NCBI GenBank assembly: GCA_024742705.1
Contig: JANSXZ010000003.1
Location: forward strand, 186,001 to 250,000
DNA from: Paracoccaceae bacterium
Lineage (GTDB): Bacteria; Pseudomonadota; Alphaproteobacteria; Rhodobacterales; Rhodobacteraceae
Direction of reading: 5' to 3'
DNA length: 64,000 bases
In this document: positions 53,494 to 63,668 of the stretch, piece after piece
Layout of the letters: every line of letters starts with the position of its first letter
Numbering within the stretch: the first letter of the stretch is position 1
Program-made: the position numbers and the translations under genes
The notes under the pieces: model-generated
The model's database searches: none
What the model was told of the DNA's origin: nothing
The model's input: only the letters and a program-made list of their open reading frames with translations

Positions 53494-54666
53494 ATGCAGT
53501 TCGATACGGTCATCATCGGCGCCGGTGCCGCCGGCATGATGTGCGCGGCCTTTGCCGGCGGGCGCGTACTGGTTGTCGATCATGCCCGCGCGCCGGGCGA
53601 AAAGATCCGCATTTCCGGCGGCGGGCGGTGCAATTTCACCAACCTCGGCACCACCGCCGACCAGTTCCTGTCGGCCAATCCGCATTTCGCCAAATCCGCC
53701 CTGGCGCGCTATACCCAGTGGGACTTCATCGATCTGGTCGATCGCCACGGCATCGCCTGGCACGAGAAAACACTGGGCCAGCTGTTCTGCGACGGTTCGG
53801 CCCGCCAGATCGTTGCCATGCTGGTGCAGGAGATGGGCGATGCGCAACTGTGGCTGAAAACCGCCGTTGCTTCGGTTGCGCGCGATGCGGATGGCTTTGC
53901 CCTGGCGCTGGACCGCGACGGCACGCCGGTGCGCGTGCAGGCGCGCAACCTGGTGGTGGCCAGCGGGGGCAAGTCCATCCCCAAGATGGGCGCGACCGGG
54001 CTGGCCTATGACCTGGCGCGGCAATTCGGTATTCCGGTCACCCGGACGCGGCCCGCGCTGGTGCCGCTGACATTCGCCGACGCGCGATTCAAGCCGCTGG
54101 CGGGTGTCAGCGTGGCGGCGCGTGTCGCCGCCGACGGGCCAGCCTTTGACGAGGGTCTGCTGTTCACGCACCGCGGGCTGTCGGGGCCGGCGGTGTTGCA
54201 GGCATCGTCCTACTGGCGCGAGGGTTCGGATATCACGGTGGCGCTGGGGCCGGCCGACGGGTTCTTCGACGCTCTGCGCGCGGCCCGTAGCAACCAGCCA
54301 AAACGCCAGATCGCCACGGTGCTGGCCGATCACCTGCCCGCGCGGCTGGCCGATCACCTGGCGCAGGGCTGGGATCTGGGCGGGCGCATCGCCGACCGGT
54401 CGGACGCGGCGCTGCGCGACATCGCCGAACGCCTGGCGCAATGGCGGCTGCGGCCCACCGGCTCGGAGGGGTACCGCACCGCCGAGGTGACGCTGGGCGG
54501 CATCGACACCGAAGCGCTGTCGGCGCGCACCATGGAAGCCCGCGCCGTGCCGGGCCTGTATTTCATCGGCGAAGCGGTGGATGTGACCGGATGGCTGGGC
54601 GGCTATAATTTTCAGTGGGCCTGGTCTTCGGGCCACGCCGCAGGCACCGCCATCGCGGCCGGCTGA
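53494..54666 (+). CDS. BaiN/HI0933-like flavoprotein, opposite strand inside the dcw cluster
   Basis: 390 residues. FAD-binding IIGAGAAGMMCAAFAGG, the family hallmark ISGGGRCNFTN, and the C-terminal GEAVDVTGWLGGYNFQWAW with SSGHAAG. It is a putative NAD(P)H- or FAD-dependent oxidoreductase of unclear substrate. It is the only plus-strand gene between lpxC and mraZ and breaks the operon into two transcriptional blocks. The start ATG 53494 has no strong ribosome site. It converges with murD, leaving 16 bp. Confidence 0.85.
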   Translation: MQFDTVIIGAGAAGMMCAAFAGGRVLVVDHARAPGEKIRISGGGRCNFTNLGTTADQFLSANPHFAKSALARYTQWDFIDLVDRHGIAWHEKTLGQLFCDGSARQIVAMLVQEMGDAQLWLKTAVASVARDADGFALALDRDGTPVRVQARNLVVASGGKSIPKMGATGLAYDLARQFGIPVTRTRPALVPLTFADARFKPLAGVSVAARVAADGPAFDEGLLFTHRGLSGPAVLQASSYWREGSDITVALGPADGFFDALRAARSNQPKRQIATVLADHLPARLADHLAQGWDLGGRIADRSDAALRDIAERLAQWRLRPTGSEGYRTAEVTLGGIDTEALSARTMEARAVPGLYFIGEAVDVTGWLGGYNFQWAWSSGHAAGTAIAAG

Positions 54667-54682
54667 ACCGGGTGGCAGAGCG

Positions 54683-56083
54683 TCACAACGCCAGCTGACG
54701 CCGCACCTCGGCCTCGAAATCCTCGCCGCGCCGTTCGAAGCTGTCGTATTGGTCGAAACTGGCCGCCGCAGGCGCCAGCAGCACCGTGTCGCCGGGCCGG
54801 GCATCGGCGATGGCCCGCGCCACAGCCTGCGCCATCGTGGTGCAGACCTCGGTTTCGGGTGTCAGCTGCATGGCGAACTGCGCCGCCTCGCGCCCGATCA
54901 CATAGGCGCGCAGCACCGATCCCGCCGAGGCGCGCAGACCGTCCAGCCCGCCGTCCTTTTGCAGGCCGCCACAGATCCAGCGGATCCGCGTGAAGGCAGC
55001 CAGCGCCTTGGCGGCGCTGTCGACGTTCGTGGCCTTGCTGTCGTTGACAAAACGCACGCCGCCCGCTTCGGCGATGGTCTGGCTGCGGTGCGGCAGCCCG
55101 GCAAAGCCGTGCATCGCCGTTTCGATGGCGCGCGGCGCAAGGCCCAGCGCGCGCGTGGCGGCATAGGCGGCGCAGGCGTTCTGGTGGTTGTGCGCGCCGG
55201 GCAGCCCGGTGATCGGGCGCAGATCGATCGACGCGACCTGGCGCGCCTTGCGGTACTCGCTCAGATGTCCCTTCCGGGCAAAGACATGCCATCCCGGCCC
55301 GGTCAGTTTCTGGCCCGACGAAACCCGGATCACCCGGTCGTCGCCCGGCCCCATCGCCAGTTGCCCGGCCAGGTAACGGCCCTCGGTCTCGTCCACGCCG
55401 ATCACCGCGCGGTCCGGCCCGCCTTCGGCGAACAGCCTGCGCTTGGCCGCGAAATACCCGCCCATGCCGCCGTGACGGTCGAGGTGATCGGGCGACAGGT
55501 TGGTAAAGACCGCTACATCGGGCGTCAGCGCCCGCGCCAGATCGGTCTGGTAGGAGGACAGTTCGAGCACCACCACGCCGCCTTCCTCGGGCGGTTCGAT
55601 GTCGAGAATGCCCCGACCGATGTTGCCGGCCAGCTGCGCGGGGCGGCCCGACGCGCGCAATATGTGATCGGTCAGCGCCGCCGTCGTGGATTTGCCGTTC
55701 GATCCGGTGATCGCGATCACCCGCGGCAGGGTGTCAAAGCGGTTCCAGTCGGCGGTGGCGACCGAGCGAAAGAACAGACCGATGTCATTGTCCACCGGCA
55801 CACCCGCCGCCAGCGCCGCGGCCACCGCCGGATGCGGCGCCGGATAAAGGTGCGGAATCCCCGGCGACACGATCAGCGCGGCGACATCGTCCAGCGCGCG
55901 GTCGCGGCGCGGATCGGCCACGACAAAGCCTTCGTCGCGGGCGGCGTCGCGGGCGGCTTCGGTATCGTCCCAGCACAGCGGCACCGCACCGCCGGCGGCC
56001 AGTGCCCGCGCCGCCGTCAGGCCCGACCGGCCCAACCCCAGAACCGCGACCCGCGCGCCGGCATATCCGGTGACGGGGATCAT
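54683..56083 (-). CDS. murD: UDP-N-acetylmuramoyl-L-alanine--D-glutamate ligase
   Basis: 466 residues. Mur ligase with [55 protein letters not shown] and FVNDSKATN. It adds D-Glu to the stem peptide. It follows the small isomerase-like gene by 13 bp. Confidence 0.96.
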   Translation of the reverse strand: MIPVTGYAGARVAVLGLGRSGLTAARALAAGGAVPLCWDDTEAARDAARDEGFVVADPRRDRALDDVAALIVSPGIPHLYPAPHPAVAAALAAGVPVDNDIGLFFRSVATADWNRFDTLPRVIAITGSNGKSTTAALTDHILRASGRPAQLAGNIGRGILDIEPPEEGGVVVLELSSYQTDLARALTPDVAVFTNLSPDHLDRHGGMGGYFAAKRRLFAEGGPDRAVIGVDETEGRYLAGQLAMGPGDDRVIRVSSGQKLTGPGWHVFARKGHLSEYRKARQVASIDLRPITGLPGAHNHQNACAAYAATRALGLAPRAIETAMHGFAGLPHRSQTIAEAGGVRFVNDSKATNVDSAAKALAAFTRIRWICGGLQKDGGLDGLRASAGSVLRAYVIGREAAQFAMQLTPETEVCTTMAQAVARAIADARPGDTVLLAPAAASFDQYDSFERRGEDFEAEVRRQLAL

Positions 56084-56096
56084 CGTACGGTGCCGG

Positions 56097-56429
56097 TCAT
56101 GGGTGGCCTTCGAAACGGTTGGTGACGTAGCCCGGGCCGTTGAAATCCAGGCTGAGCGAGAAAAAGCACGGCTGCGTCAGCCGCGCCTTGACCGCCTGTT
56201 CCAGCGCCCCGATCAGCGTTTCGGTAAAGGCTGCGTCACGATGCGGTTTGGCCAGCATGACCACCTGCACCAAGATGTGGCTGTGATTCCACACCGGGGC
56301 GGCATGGGCGCGGCCCTTGCAGGCGCCGGCGCCGGGGTCGTGGCGGGCGATTACCGCTTCGATCTCGGCCAGGATGGCCTGCGGGTCGATTGTCAGATCG
56401 GCAGAGTACTTCAGTTCGGCGTGGGGCAA
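56097..56429 (-). CDS. 5-carboxymethyl-2-hydroxymuconate isomerase-family protein
   Basis: 110 residues of the CHMI (HpaF) tautomerase-type family. The start is TTG 56429 with AGGGA 7 nt upstream. This places Pro directly after the initiator, and an N-terminal proline is the catalytic base in the tautomerase superfamily, so the start is well supported. Sequence includes [15 protein letters not shown] and [18 protein letters not shown]. Its classical role is homoprotocatechuate breakdown, but no such pathway is near; it is wedged between mraY and murD. The real substrate is unknown. Confidence 0.8.
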   Translation of the reverse strand: MPHAELKYSADLTIDPQAILAEIEAVIARHDPGAGACKGRAHAAPVWNHSHILVQVVMLAKPHRDAAFTETLIGALEQAVKARLTQPCFFSLSLDFNGPGYVTNRFEGHP

Positions 56430-56484
56430 GACGGGATCCCTTTCATGTCGCGTTCATGGATGGGGCCGGCGCCGCGCGGGCGGC

Positions 56485-57567
56485 TCAGCGCACCTTGAGC
56501 GTTGCCAGACCGATCATCGCAAGTATCAGCGAGATGATCCAGAAGCGGATCACGATCGTCGGTTCGGCCCAGCCCTTCTTTTCATAGTGATGGTGGATCG
56601 GCGCCATCAGGAACACGCGGCGGCCGGTGCTCTTGAAATAGAGCACCTGAACGATCACCGAAAGCGCCTCGACCACGAACAGCCCGCCGACGACCGCCAG
56701 GACCAGCTCGTGCTTGGTGGCCACCGCGATGGCGCCCAGCGCCCCGCCCAGGGCCAGCGACCCGGTATCGCCCATGAACACCGCCGCCGGCGGCGCATTG
56801 TACCACAAGAAGCCCAGCCCGCCACCAAACAGCCCGGCGCTGAAAATCAGCAGCTCGCCGGTGCCCGGAACATAATGCACATCCAGATAATCGGTGAAAT
56901 CCACCCGTCCCACCGCATAAGCGATCACGCCCAGCGTGCCGGCGGCGATCATCACCGGCATGATCGCCAGCCCGTCCAGACCGTCGGTCAGGTTCACCGC
57001 ATTGGCAGAGCCGACGATCACAAGCACCGCGAAGGGCGCGAAGAACCAGCCCAGGTTCAGCAGCGTGTCCTTGAAAATCGGCAGGGCCAGCTGATTGGTC
57101 AACGCCTCGGGATGCGCCCAGGCCGCCCAGAAGGCCGCGATCAGCGCAATCAGAACGCCCAGGCCCAGACGCACGCGCCCCGGCACGCCCTTGGTGTTCT
57201 GTTTCGAAACCTTGGCGAAATCATCGGCAAAGCCGATGGCGGCGAAACTGAGCGTCACGAACAGCACCAGCAGGACAAAGGGATTGTCGAGCCGCGCCCA
57301 CAGCACCGTGGACGTCACCAGCGCCCCGACGATCAGCAAACCGCCCATCGTCGGTGTGCCGGCCTTTGAAAAATGCCCCTCGGGGCCATCGTCGCGGATC
57401 GGCTGGCCTTTGCCTTGCGTGCGGCGCAGCACCGCGATCAAAGGCCGCCCGAACAGAAACCCGAACACCAGCGCCGTCATGAAGGCCCCGCCCGCACGAA
57501 AGGTTATATAACGGAAAAGATTGAAAAAATCCCCCCCGTCGGACAGTGCGGTCAACCAGTATAGCAT
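56485..57567 (-). CDS. mraY: Phospho-N-acetylmuramoyl-pentapeptide transferase
   Basis: 360 residues with about ten membrane segments. Conserved [54 protein letters not shown] and [11 protein letters not shown]. It moves the MurNAc-pentapeptide to undecaprenyl phosphate, making lipid I. The start ATG abuts the murF stop with no gap. Confidence 0.97.
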   Translation of the reverse strand: MLYWLTALSDGGDFFNLFRYITFRAGGAFMTALVFGFLFGRPLIAVLRRTQGKGQPIRDDGPEGHFSKAGTPTMGGLLIVGALVTSTVLWARLDNPFVLLVLFVTLSFAAIGFADDFAKVSKQNTKGVPGRVRLGLGVLIALIAAFWAAWAHPEALTNQLALPIFKDTLLNLGWFFAPFAVLVIVGSANAVNLTDGLDGLAIMPVMIAAGTLGVIAYAVGRVDFTDYLDVHYVPGTGELLIFSAGLFGGGLGFLWYNAPPAAVFMGDTGSLALGGALGAIAVATKHELVLAVVGGLFVVEALSVIVQVLYFKSTGRRVFLMAPIHHHYEKKGWAEPTIVIRFWIISLILAMIGLATLKVR

Positions 57568-59028
57568 TCAGGTGGTCCTTGGGGGCGGCGGATTTCGGTC
57601 GGGCTGTGCGCTGCCATGGCCCATTTTGCGGATCGCGTCAACGACCTGCCCCAGTTTCATGCTGAGCGAGCCCTTGACCAGCACAACATCGCCGGCATCG
57701 ACCCGCGCGCGCAGGTTCGGCAGGATTTCGGCAGCGGATTCCGCCCATGCGCCCTTTTGCGCGTCGGGCAAAACCCGGTGCAGCGCGCGCATCAGCGGAC
57801 CGATGCAATGCACCACATCCACCGAAGCCAGCGCCGGCAGATCGGCCAGACCGGCGTGTAGCGCCGGTGCTTCGGGGCCCAGTTCCTTCATGTCGCCCAG
57901 AAAGGCGATGCGGCGGCCGCGCGCAAATCGGCCCGTCCGGTCGTGCGGACGCGACGCGGCCAGCACCTCGAGCGCGGCCGCCATCGACACCGGGTTGGCG
58001 TTGTAGGCATCGTCGATCAAGTCCAGCGTGCTGTCGGCGCGCGCCGGATCCAGCGCGACGGTTTCGCGCGCGCCTCGCCCGGCCACCGGCCGCCACCGGC
58101 CCAGCGCCGCCACCGCCAGCGCCGGATCCACCCCCATCGCATCGACCGCCGCCAGCAGGGCCAGCGCATTCAGACCGAAGTGCCGCCCCGGCGCCGCGAT
58201 CTTGAACAGCAGCGGCATGTCGGGCGCCTGCGCGCGCACCACCGTCGTCTGATCCTGTTGCAGGATCTCGAGCGCGCGGTAATCCACACCGGCGGATTCG
58301 CCGAAGCTGAGGATCCTGTCGGTCTGCGCCGCGGCGACCCGTCGCAGCAGCGGCGCGGTTTCGACATCGCCGTTCAATACAGCCAGCCCGCCCGGCTCGA
58401 GCCCTTCGACGATCGATGCCTTTTCACGCGCGATGCCGGCCACGTCGTCGAAGGCTTCCAGATGCGCCGAGCCGACGGTGGTGACGATCACCACATGCGG
58501 CCGGGCCTGTCGCGCCAGCGGGGCGATCTCACCGGGGTGGTTCATCCCGATCTCGATCACTGCGAATTCGGTGTCGCGCGGCATCCGCGCCAGGGTCAGC
58601 GGAACGCCCCAATGGTTGTTGTAACTGGCGACCGAAGCGTGCGTGCGGCCCTGCGCCGCCAGAACCGTGGCCAGCATTTCCTTGGTCGACGTCTTGCCGA
58701 CCGACCCCGTCACCGCGACCACGCGGGCCGCCGTGCGCGCCCGCGCGGCGCGGCCCAGATCCTCGAGCGCGGTCAGCGCGTCATCGGCCACCAGAAGCGG
58801 CGCGTCGGGGGCCACCCCGTCGGGTATCCGGCTGACCAGCGCCGCGCCGGCGCCCTGTTCCAGCGCCCGCGCCACGAAATCATGCCCGTCGCGGGCCGCT
58901 TTCAGCGCCACGAACAGATCGCCGGGGCGCAGGCTGCGGGTGTCGATCGAAACGCCGTCGACGCACCAGTTCCCGATGGCGCGCCCGCCTGTTGCCGCTG
59001 CAGCCTCGGCGGCGGACCACAGCGTCAT
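57568..59028 (-). CDS. murF: UDP-MurNAc-tripeptide--D-Ala-D-Ala ligase
   Basis: 486 residues. VTGSVGKTSTKEML ATP loop, ASYNNHWGVPLTLARMP, EIGMNHPGEI, and DAYNANPVSM. It adds the dipeptide made by Ddl to complete the pentapeptide. It overlaps murE by 4 bp (ATGA). Confidence 0.96.
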   Translation of the reverse strand: MTLWSAAEAAAATGGRAIGNWCVDGVSIDTRSLRPGDLFVALKAARDGHDFVARALEQGAGAALVSRIPDGVAPDAPLLVADDALTALEDLGRAARARTAARVVAVTGSVGKTSTKEMLATVLAAQGRTHASVASYNNHWGVPLTLARMPRDTEFAVIEIGMNHPGEIAPLARQARPHVVIVTTVGSAHLEAFDDVAGIAREKASIVEGLEPGGLAVLNGDVETAPLLRRVAAAQTDRILSFGESAGVDYRALEILQQDQTTVVRAQAPDMPLLFKIAAPGRHFGLNALALLAAVDAMGVDPALAVAALGRWRPVAGRGARETVALDPARADSTLDLIDDAYNANPVSMAAALEVLAASRPHDRTGRFARGRRIAFLGDMKELGPEAPALHAGLADLPALASVDVVHCIGPLMRALHRVLPDAQKGAWAESAAEILPNLRARVDAGDVVLVKGSLSMKLGQVVDAIRKMGHGSAQPDRNPPPPRTT

Positions 59029-60506
59029 GCCAGACGACCATCGAGAGCGGCAACCGCCACCGACGCCTGTTCGCTGTCGTCGAAGGGCAGAATGTCGTCG
59101 CCGACGATCTGCCCGGTCTCGTGGCCCTTGCCCGCGATCAGCAGCGCATCGCCGGGGCCCAGCGCATCGACGCCGCGCAGGATCGCCTCGGCCCGGTCGG
59201 CCACCTCGACGGCGTCCGGCGCGCCCTGCATCACCGCGGCGCGGATCGCCGCCGGATCCTCGCCACGCGGGTTGTCGTCGGTCACGAACACCAGATCCGC
59301 GCCGGCCTGCGCCGCCGCGCCCATCAGCGGACGCTTGCCCGCGTCGCGGTCGCCGCCGGCGCCCACGATCGCCACCATCCGCCCCATCACATGCGGCCGC
59401 AGCGCCCGCAGCGCCGTCGCCACCGCATCCGGGGTATGGGCATAATCCACAAACACGGCCGCGCCATTCGCGCGCGTCGCGGCCAGTTGCATGCGCCCGC
59501 GCACGGTTTTCAGATGCGGCAACGTGTCGAAGACATCGGCCGCGTCGGCACCGCAGCCGATCACCAGCGCCGCCGCCAGCAGCACGTTTTCCGCCTGAAA
59601 TCCGCCGATCAGGTTCATCCGCACCTGGCGCGGCGTATCGCGAAAGGCAAACAGCAGGTCCTGGCCGGTGGCGTCGAACCTCTGGTTCAGCAGGCTCAGA
59701 TCGCAGGGGCCGTGCCCGACGGTCAGAACCGTCTGGCCCCGCGCGGCGGCGATGGCGCGGATCTCGCGGCCCTTGGGATCGTCCATGTTGATCACCGCAA
59801 CACCGTCCTCGCCCAGCACACGCCGGAACAGCCCGGCCTTGGCCTCGAAGTAGGCTTCGAAGGTGGCGTGATAGTCCAGATGGTCCTGGGTGAAGTTGGT
59901 GAAACCCGCCGCGGTCAGCTGAACGCCGTCGAGCCGCCTCTGGTCAAGCCCGTGCGACGAGGCTTCCATCGCCGCATGGGTGATGCCGTGGCGCGCCGCG
60001 TCGGCCAGCGTGCGATGCAGCGTGACCGGTTCCGGCGTGGTATGGGCCAGCGGCGCGGTCCAGGCGCCTTCGACGCCGGTGGTGCCCAGGTTGATCGCCG
60101 CCAGGCCCATTTCAATCCAGATCTGGCGCACGAAACTGGCCACCGACGTCTTGCCGTTGGTGCCGGTCACCGCCACCATCGTGCGCGGCTGCGCCCCAGC
60201 CCACAGCGCGGCGGCAAAGGCCAGCGCGCCGCGCGGATCGTCGGTGACGATGACCGCCGCGGGCGACGCGGCCAGTTCGGGGCGCGCGATCGCCGCGCCC
60301 GCCGGATCGGTCAGCACCGCCGCCGCGCCCATGCGCAGGGCGTACTGGATGAAGGTCGCGCCATGCACCCGGCTTCCGGGCAGCGCTGCGAACAGCATCC
60401 CCGGCCGGACCGCGCGGCTGTCGACCACAACGCCGGTGATCTGCGGATTGCGCCCGCCCTGCGCCGTCAGGCCGAGGTCTTGCAATGTCTTGGTCTGCGC
60501 GCTCAT
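59025..60506 (-). CDS. murE: UDP-MurNAc-L-Ala-D-Glu--meso-diaminopimelate ligase
   Basis: 493 residues. VTGTNGKTSVASFV, NFTQDHLDYH, and the DNPR motif in VTDDNPRGEDP, which is diagnostic for meso-diaminopimelate specificity rather than lysine. This predicts a Gram-negative-type stem peptide. It lies 20 bp after ftsI. Confidence 0.96.
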   Translation of the reverse strand: MSAQTKTLQDLGLTAQGGRNPQITGVVVDSRAVRPGMLFAALPGSRVHGATFIQYALRMGAAAVLTDPAGAAIARPELAASPAAVIVTDDPRGALAFAAALWAGAQPRTMVAVTGTNGKTSVASFVRQIWIEMGLAAINLGTTGVEGAWTAPLAHTTPEPVTLHRTLADAARHGITHAAMEASSHGLDQRRLDGVQLTAAGFTNFTQDHLDYHATFEAYFEAKAGLFRRVLGEDGVAVINMDDPKGREIRAIAAARGQTVLTVGHGPCDLSLLNQRFDATGQDLLFAFRDTPRQVRMNLIGGFQAENVLLAAALVIGCGADAADVFDTLPHLKTVRGRMQLAATRANGAAVFVDYAHTPDAVATALRALRPHVMGRMVAIVGAGGDRDAGKRPLMGAAAQAGADLVFVTDDNPRGEDPAAIRAAVMQGAPDAVEVADRAEAILRGVDALGPGDALLIAGKGHETGQIVGDDILPFDDSEQASVAVAALDGRLA

Positions 60507-60526
60507 CTGGGTGTTCTGGTGCCCGG

Positions 60527-62323
60527 TCAGTTGTTGGCTGTCAGCGTTATAGCAGGCAGGCGCGCGGGTTCAACGGAGGGTCGTAGCCCCAGAAGCGGCG
60601 CGACCCGGCCGATCATCTCCGAGGCGATGGGCGCCGCCGTCCATCCCGCCGTGCGGCGCGGCTGCGACCCGGAATTCTCCGAAGGCTCGTCCAGCGTCAC
60701 GATCAGCACATAGCGCGGATCATGCGCCGGAAACAGCGCGGCGAAGGTAGAGATCACCTTGTCTTCATAATAGCCGCCGCGCAGCTTGTCGGGTTTGTCG
60801 GCAGTGCCGGTCTTGCCGCCGACCGCATAGCCCGGCACATCGGCCATGCTGGCGGTGCCCGAGGTGACGACCGCGCGCAACATGCGCCGCGCGGCATGGG
60901 CGGCACCGGGCGACATCACCCGCGGCCCCAATTGCGGCGTGTCCTTCTTCAGGATCGTCGGGCTGACGTAGTGGCCGCCATTGGCGATGGCGGCATATCC
61001 CGCCGCCAGGTGCATCGGCGTGGTCGACAGGCCGTGGCCGTAGGAAATGGTGACGCTGCTCAGATCGGTCCAGCGTTTCGGATAGAGCGGCTGCCCCAGC
61101 TGGGCCTCGACCACTTCGAAGGGCGTGGGATCGAACATGCCGAGCGCTTCGAGAAACGCCTTGTGGCGCTGCACGCCGATCTGCAACGCCAGCCGCCCGG
61201 TGCCGCGGTTCGAGCTTTGGACGATCAGATCCGAAACGCTCAGCTTGCCATAGTTCTTGTTGCGGAATTCACCGATGGTGCGGCCGCCGACGCGCATCGG
61301 CGGCGAGGTATCCACAATGGTTTCGGCGTTGACCAGCCCCAGGTCGATGGCCTGCGCGGCGGTGAAGATCTTGAACGTCGATCCCAGTTCGTAAACGCCC
61401 AGCACGGTGCGGTTGAACAAGGGGCTTTCCGAGGCCTCCTCGTTCTTTTTCGGCGCGGGCGGGCGATTGTTGGGATCGAAGGTGGGCAGAGAAACCGCCG
61501 AGAGGATTTCGCCGGTGTAGACATCCATCAAAATCGATGCGGCGCCCTTCGCGTTCATGATCCTCATGCCGCCCGAAAGCACCCGTTCGGCGGCGGCCTG
61601 CACCGTCAGGTCAAGCGACAGCGTCAGCGGCGCGTTGCCATGTGCCGGGTCGCGCAGGTAGCCGTCGAACTGGCGTTCGACGCCGGCGACGCCGATCACC
61701 TCGGCGGCATCCACGTCTTCCTTGCCAAAGGACGCGCCGCCCAGGATATGCGCCGCCAGCGTACCGTTGGGATAAAGCCGCATCTCGCGCGGGCCGAACA
61801 ACAGCCCCGGATCGCCGATGTCATGCACCGCCTGCTTCTGTTCGGGGCTGATCTTTTTCTTGATCCAGGTGAACTTCAGCTTGCCGGTGAACTTGCGCAG
61901 CAGCTGTTCGTGGTCGAGATCGGGGAAGATCGCCACCAGCTCGGCCGCCGCGCGTTCCGGATCGATCAGCAACTGCGGGTTCGAATAGAGCGAATGGGTT
62001 TCGAAATTGGTGGCCAGGATCCGGCCATGGCGATCGACGATATCGGCCCGCTGGTTGGCGATGGCCGTCGCCGCGCCCACCGAGGCGACGGGTTCGGACG
62101 CGTCGGATGTGGCCAGCATGCCCATCCGCACCCCCACCGTCATATAGGCGCAAAGAAACACCACACCCATCACCAGAAGCCGGCTTTCGGCGCGCTGGCG
62201 GGCGCGGTCCTGCATTTCGGCATGGCGCGCGCGGATGTTCTCGTTTTCGATGCTGTCGGTGTTCTCGCCGCGCGCGCGGGCCGGCAGGATGCGCGCCAGC
62301 GGGCGCAGGGGGGTACGGATCAT
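60527..62323 (-). CDS. ftsI: Septal peptidoglycan transpeptidase FtsI (PBP3)
   Basis: 598 residues from ATG 62323, overlapping ftsL by 4 bp (ATGA). One N-terminal membrane helix (ESRLLVMGVVFLCAYMTVGV) follows a charged cytoplasmic tail. The transpeptidase domain has the active Ser in GSTFK, SSN in VQSSNRGTG, and the KTGTA box. It cross-links septal wall with FtsW. Confidence 0.96.
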   Translation of the reverse strand: MIRTPLRPLARILPARARGENTDSIENENIRARHAEMQDRARQRAESRLLVMGVVFLCAYMTVGVRMGMLATSDASEPVASVGAATAIANQRADIVDRHGRILATNFETHSLYSNPQLLIDPERAAAELVAIFPDLDHEQLLRKFTGKLKFTWIKKKISPEQKQAVHDIGDPGLLFGPREMRLYPNGTLAAHILGGASFGKEDVDAAEVIGVAGVERQFDGYLRDPAHGNAPLTLSLDLTVQAAAERVLSGGMRIMNAKGAASILMDVYTGEILSAVSLPTFDPNNRPPAPKKNEEASESPLFNRTVLGVYELGSTFKIFTAAQAIDLGLVNAETIVDTSPPMRVGGRTIGEFRNKNYGKLSVSDLIVQSSNRGTGRLALQIGVQRHKAFLEALGMFDPTPFEVVEAQLGQPLYPKRWTDLSSVTISYGHGLSTTPMHLAAGYAAIANGGHYVSPTILKKDTPQLGPRVMSPGAAHAARRMLRAVVTSGTASMADVPGYAVGGKTGTADKPDKLRGGYYEDKVISTFAALFPAHDPRYVLIVTLDEPSENSGSQPRRTAGWTAAPIASEMIGRVAPLLGLRPSVEPARLPAITLTANN

Positions 62324-62676
62324 CGGTCTGTCTCCGCGGTGCCGCCATTGCTGGACAGTTCGACCGGGTTCACGATCGCCGGCAGATGGGTTTCGGGAAA
62401 GGCCACCTCGTCGATGCGCCCGAACTGATCGGGGCGCAGCGGCAGCAACCCGAGGCGATCGAAGTTTAGATTGGCCAGCTCGCGCAGCCGATCGGGACGG
62501 TTGAGATAGGCCCATTCGGCGCGCAACACGTTCAGGCGCGACTTGGTATCGCGGATTTCCGCGCGCAGGGCGCGGGTTTCGCCGACGATCTCCTGGGTGG
62601 CGTAGTTTTCGCTATAGGCCCAGGCGCCCAGCCCCAGCACCATCACGACAGTGAAAATGTAGATCAACGGTTTCAT
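62320..62676 (-). CDS. ftsL: Cell division protein FtsL
   Basis: 118 residues. One N-terminal membrane helix ([20 protein letters not shown]) is followed by a coiled-coil segment ([20 protein letters not shown]) and a conserved [16 protein letters not shown]. It bridges FtsB and FtsQ in the divisome. It overlaps rsmH and ftsI by 4 bp each. Confidence 0.93.
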   Translation of the reverse strand: MKPLIYIFTVVMVLGLGAWAYSENYATQEIVGETRALRAEIRDTKSRLNVLRAEWAYLNRPDRLRELANLNFDRLGLLPLRPDQFGRIDEVAFPETHLPAIVNPVELSSNGGTAETDR

Positions 62677-63665
62677 CTTCGGGCAGCCTCCGGCATTGGC
62701 ATTCCAAGGGTTCGCGGATCGATCCGGCCGGCGGGCGCATCGGTGCGCCGCGCCAGCCGCAGCCGCGCCGAGCGCGCGCGGGGGTTGGCGGCCACCTCGG
62801 CATCGTCGGCGGTGATGGATTTGCGCGGCGCCAGTTCGAACTGTGGCGCGTCGCCGGGCAGGTCGGGCGCGAAGCGGTTGGCATTTCCCGCCTGGCCCGC
62901 GCGCGCCTGCAAGAACCGCTTTATCATCCGGTCCTCAAGCGAATGGAAGCTGACCACAGCCAGCCAACCGCCCGGCCGCAACGCCCGTTCGGCAGCCATA
63001 AGGCCCTGGAACAATTCGTTGAATTCATCGTTCACCGCGATCCGCAGGGCCTGAAAACTGCGCGTGGCGGGGTGCGACTGGCCGGGTTTGGCGCGCGGCA
63101 GGCAGGCTTCGACGATCCCGGCCAGCGCCAGCGTGGTGCGGATCGGCCCCAGCGCGCGGGCGCGCACGATGGCCCGCGCGATGCGCCGGCTGGCGCGTTC
63201 CTCGCCATAGTGGAACAGGATGTTGGCCAGATGGGTTTCCTCGGCCGAATTCACCAGGTCGGCGGCACTGGGCCCGGATTGCGACATCCGCATGTCGAGC
63301 GGCCCGTCGCGCATGAAGGAAAACCCGCGTTCGGCGCGGTCCAGCTGCATAGAAGACACGCCCAGATCCAGCACCACGCCATCAAGATCCTGCGCGTAGT
63401 CGTCCAGCCGCGAGAACACCCCCTCCTGCATGATCAGCCGGTCGCCATAGCCCGCCGCCCAGTCCGCCGCCAGATCGAAGGCCAGCGGGTCGCGATCCAC
63501 GGCGATAACACGGGCCGCGCCGGCGTCGAGAAGGCCGCGGGTGTAGCCGCCGGCCCCGAACGTGCCGTCAAGCCATACGCCCGACACCGGCGCGACGGCG
63601 TGCAGGATCGGCGCCAGCAGAACCGGAACATGGGGCGCCGTCGCGGGGGGGGTATGCGTTGCCAC
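62673..63665 (-). CDS. rsmH: 16S rRNA (cytosine1402-N4)-methyltransferase
   Basis: 330 residues from GTG 63665, 3 bp after the mraZ stop. SAM-dependent methyltransferase: [65 protein letters not shown] and [15 protein letters not shown]. It modifies C1402 in the ribosomal P site. Formerly mraW. Confidence 0.96.
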   Translation of the reverse strand: MATHTPPATAPHVPVLLAPILHAVAPVSGVWLDGTFGAGGYTRGLLDAGAARVIAVDRDPLAFDLAADWAAGYGDRLIMQEGVFSRLDDYAQDLDGVVLDLGVSSMQLDRAERGFSFMRDGPLDMRMSQSGPSAADLVNSAEETHLANILFHYGEERASRRIARAIVRARALGPIRTTLALAGIVEACLPRAKPGQSHPATRSFQALRIAVNDEFNELFQGLMAAERALRPGGWLAVVSFHSLEDRMIKRFLQARAGQAGNANRFAPDLPGDAPQFELAPRKSITADDAEVAANPRARSARLRLARRTDAPAGRIDPRTLGMPMPEAARR

Positions 63666-63668
63666 GGC

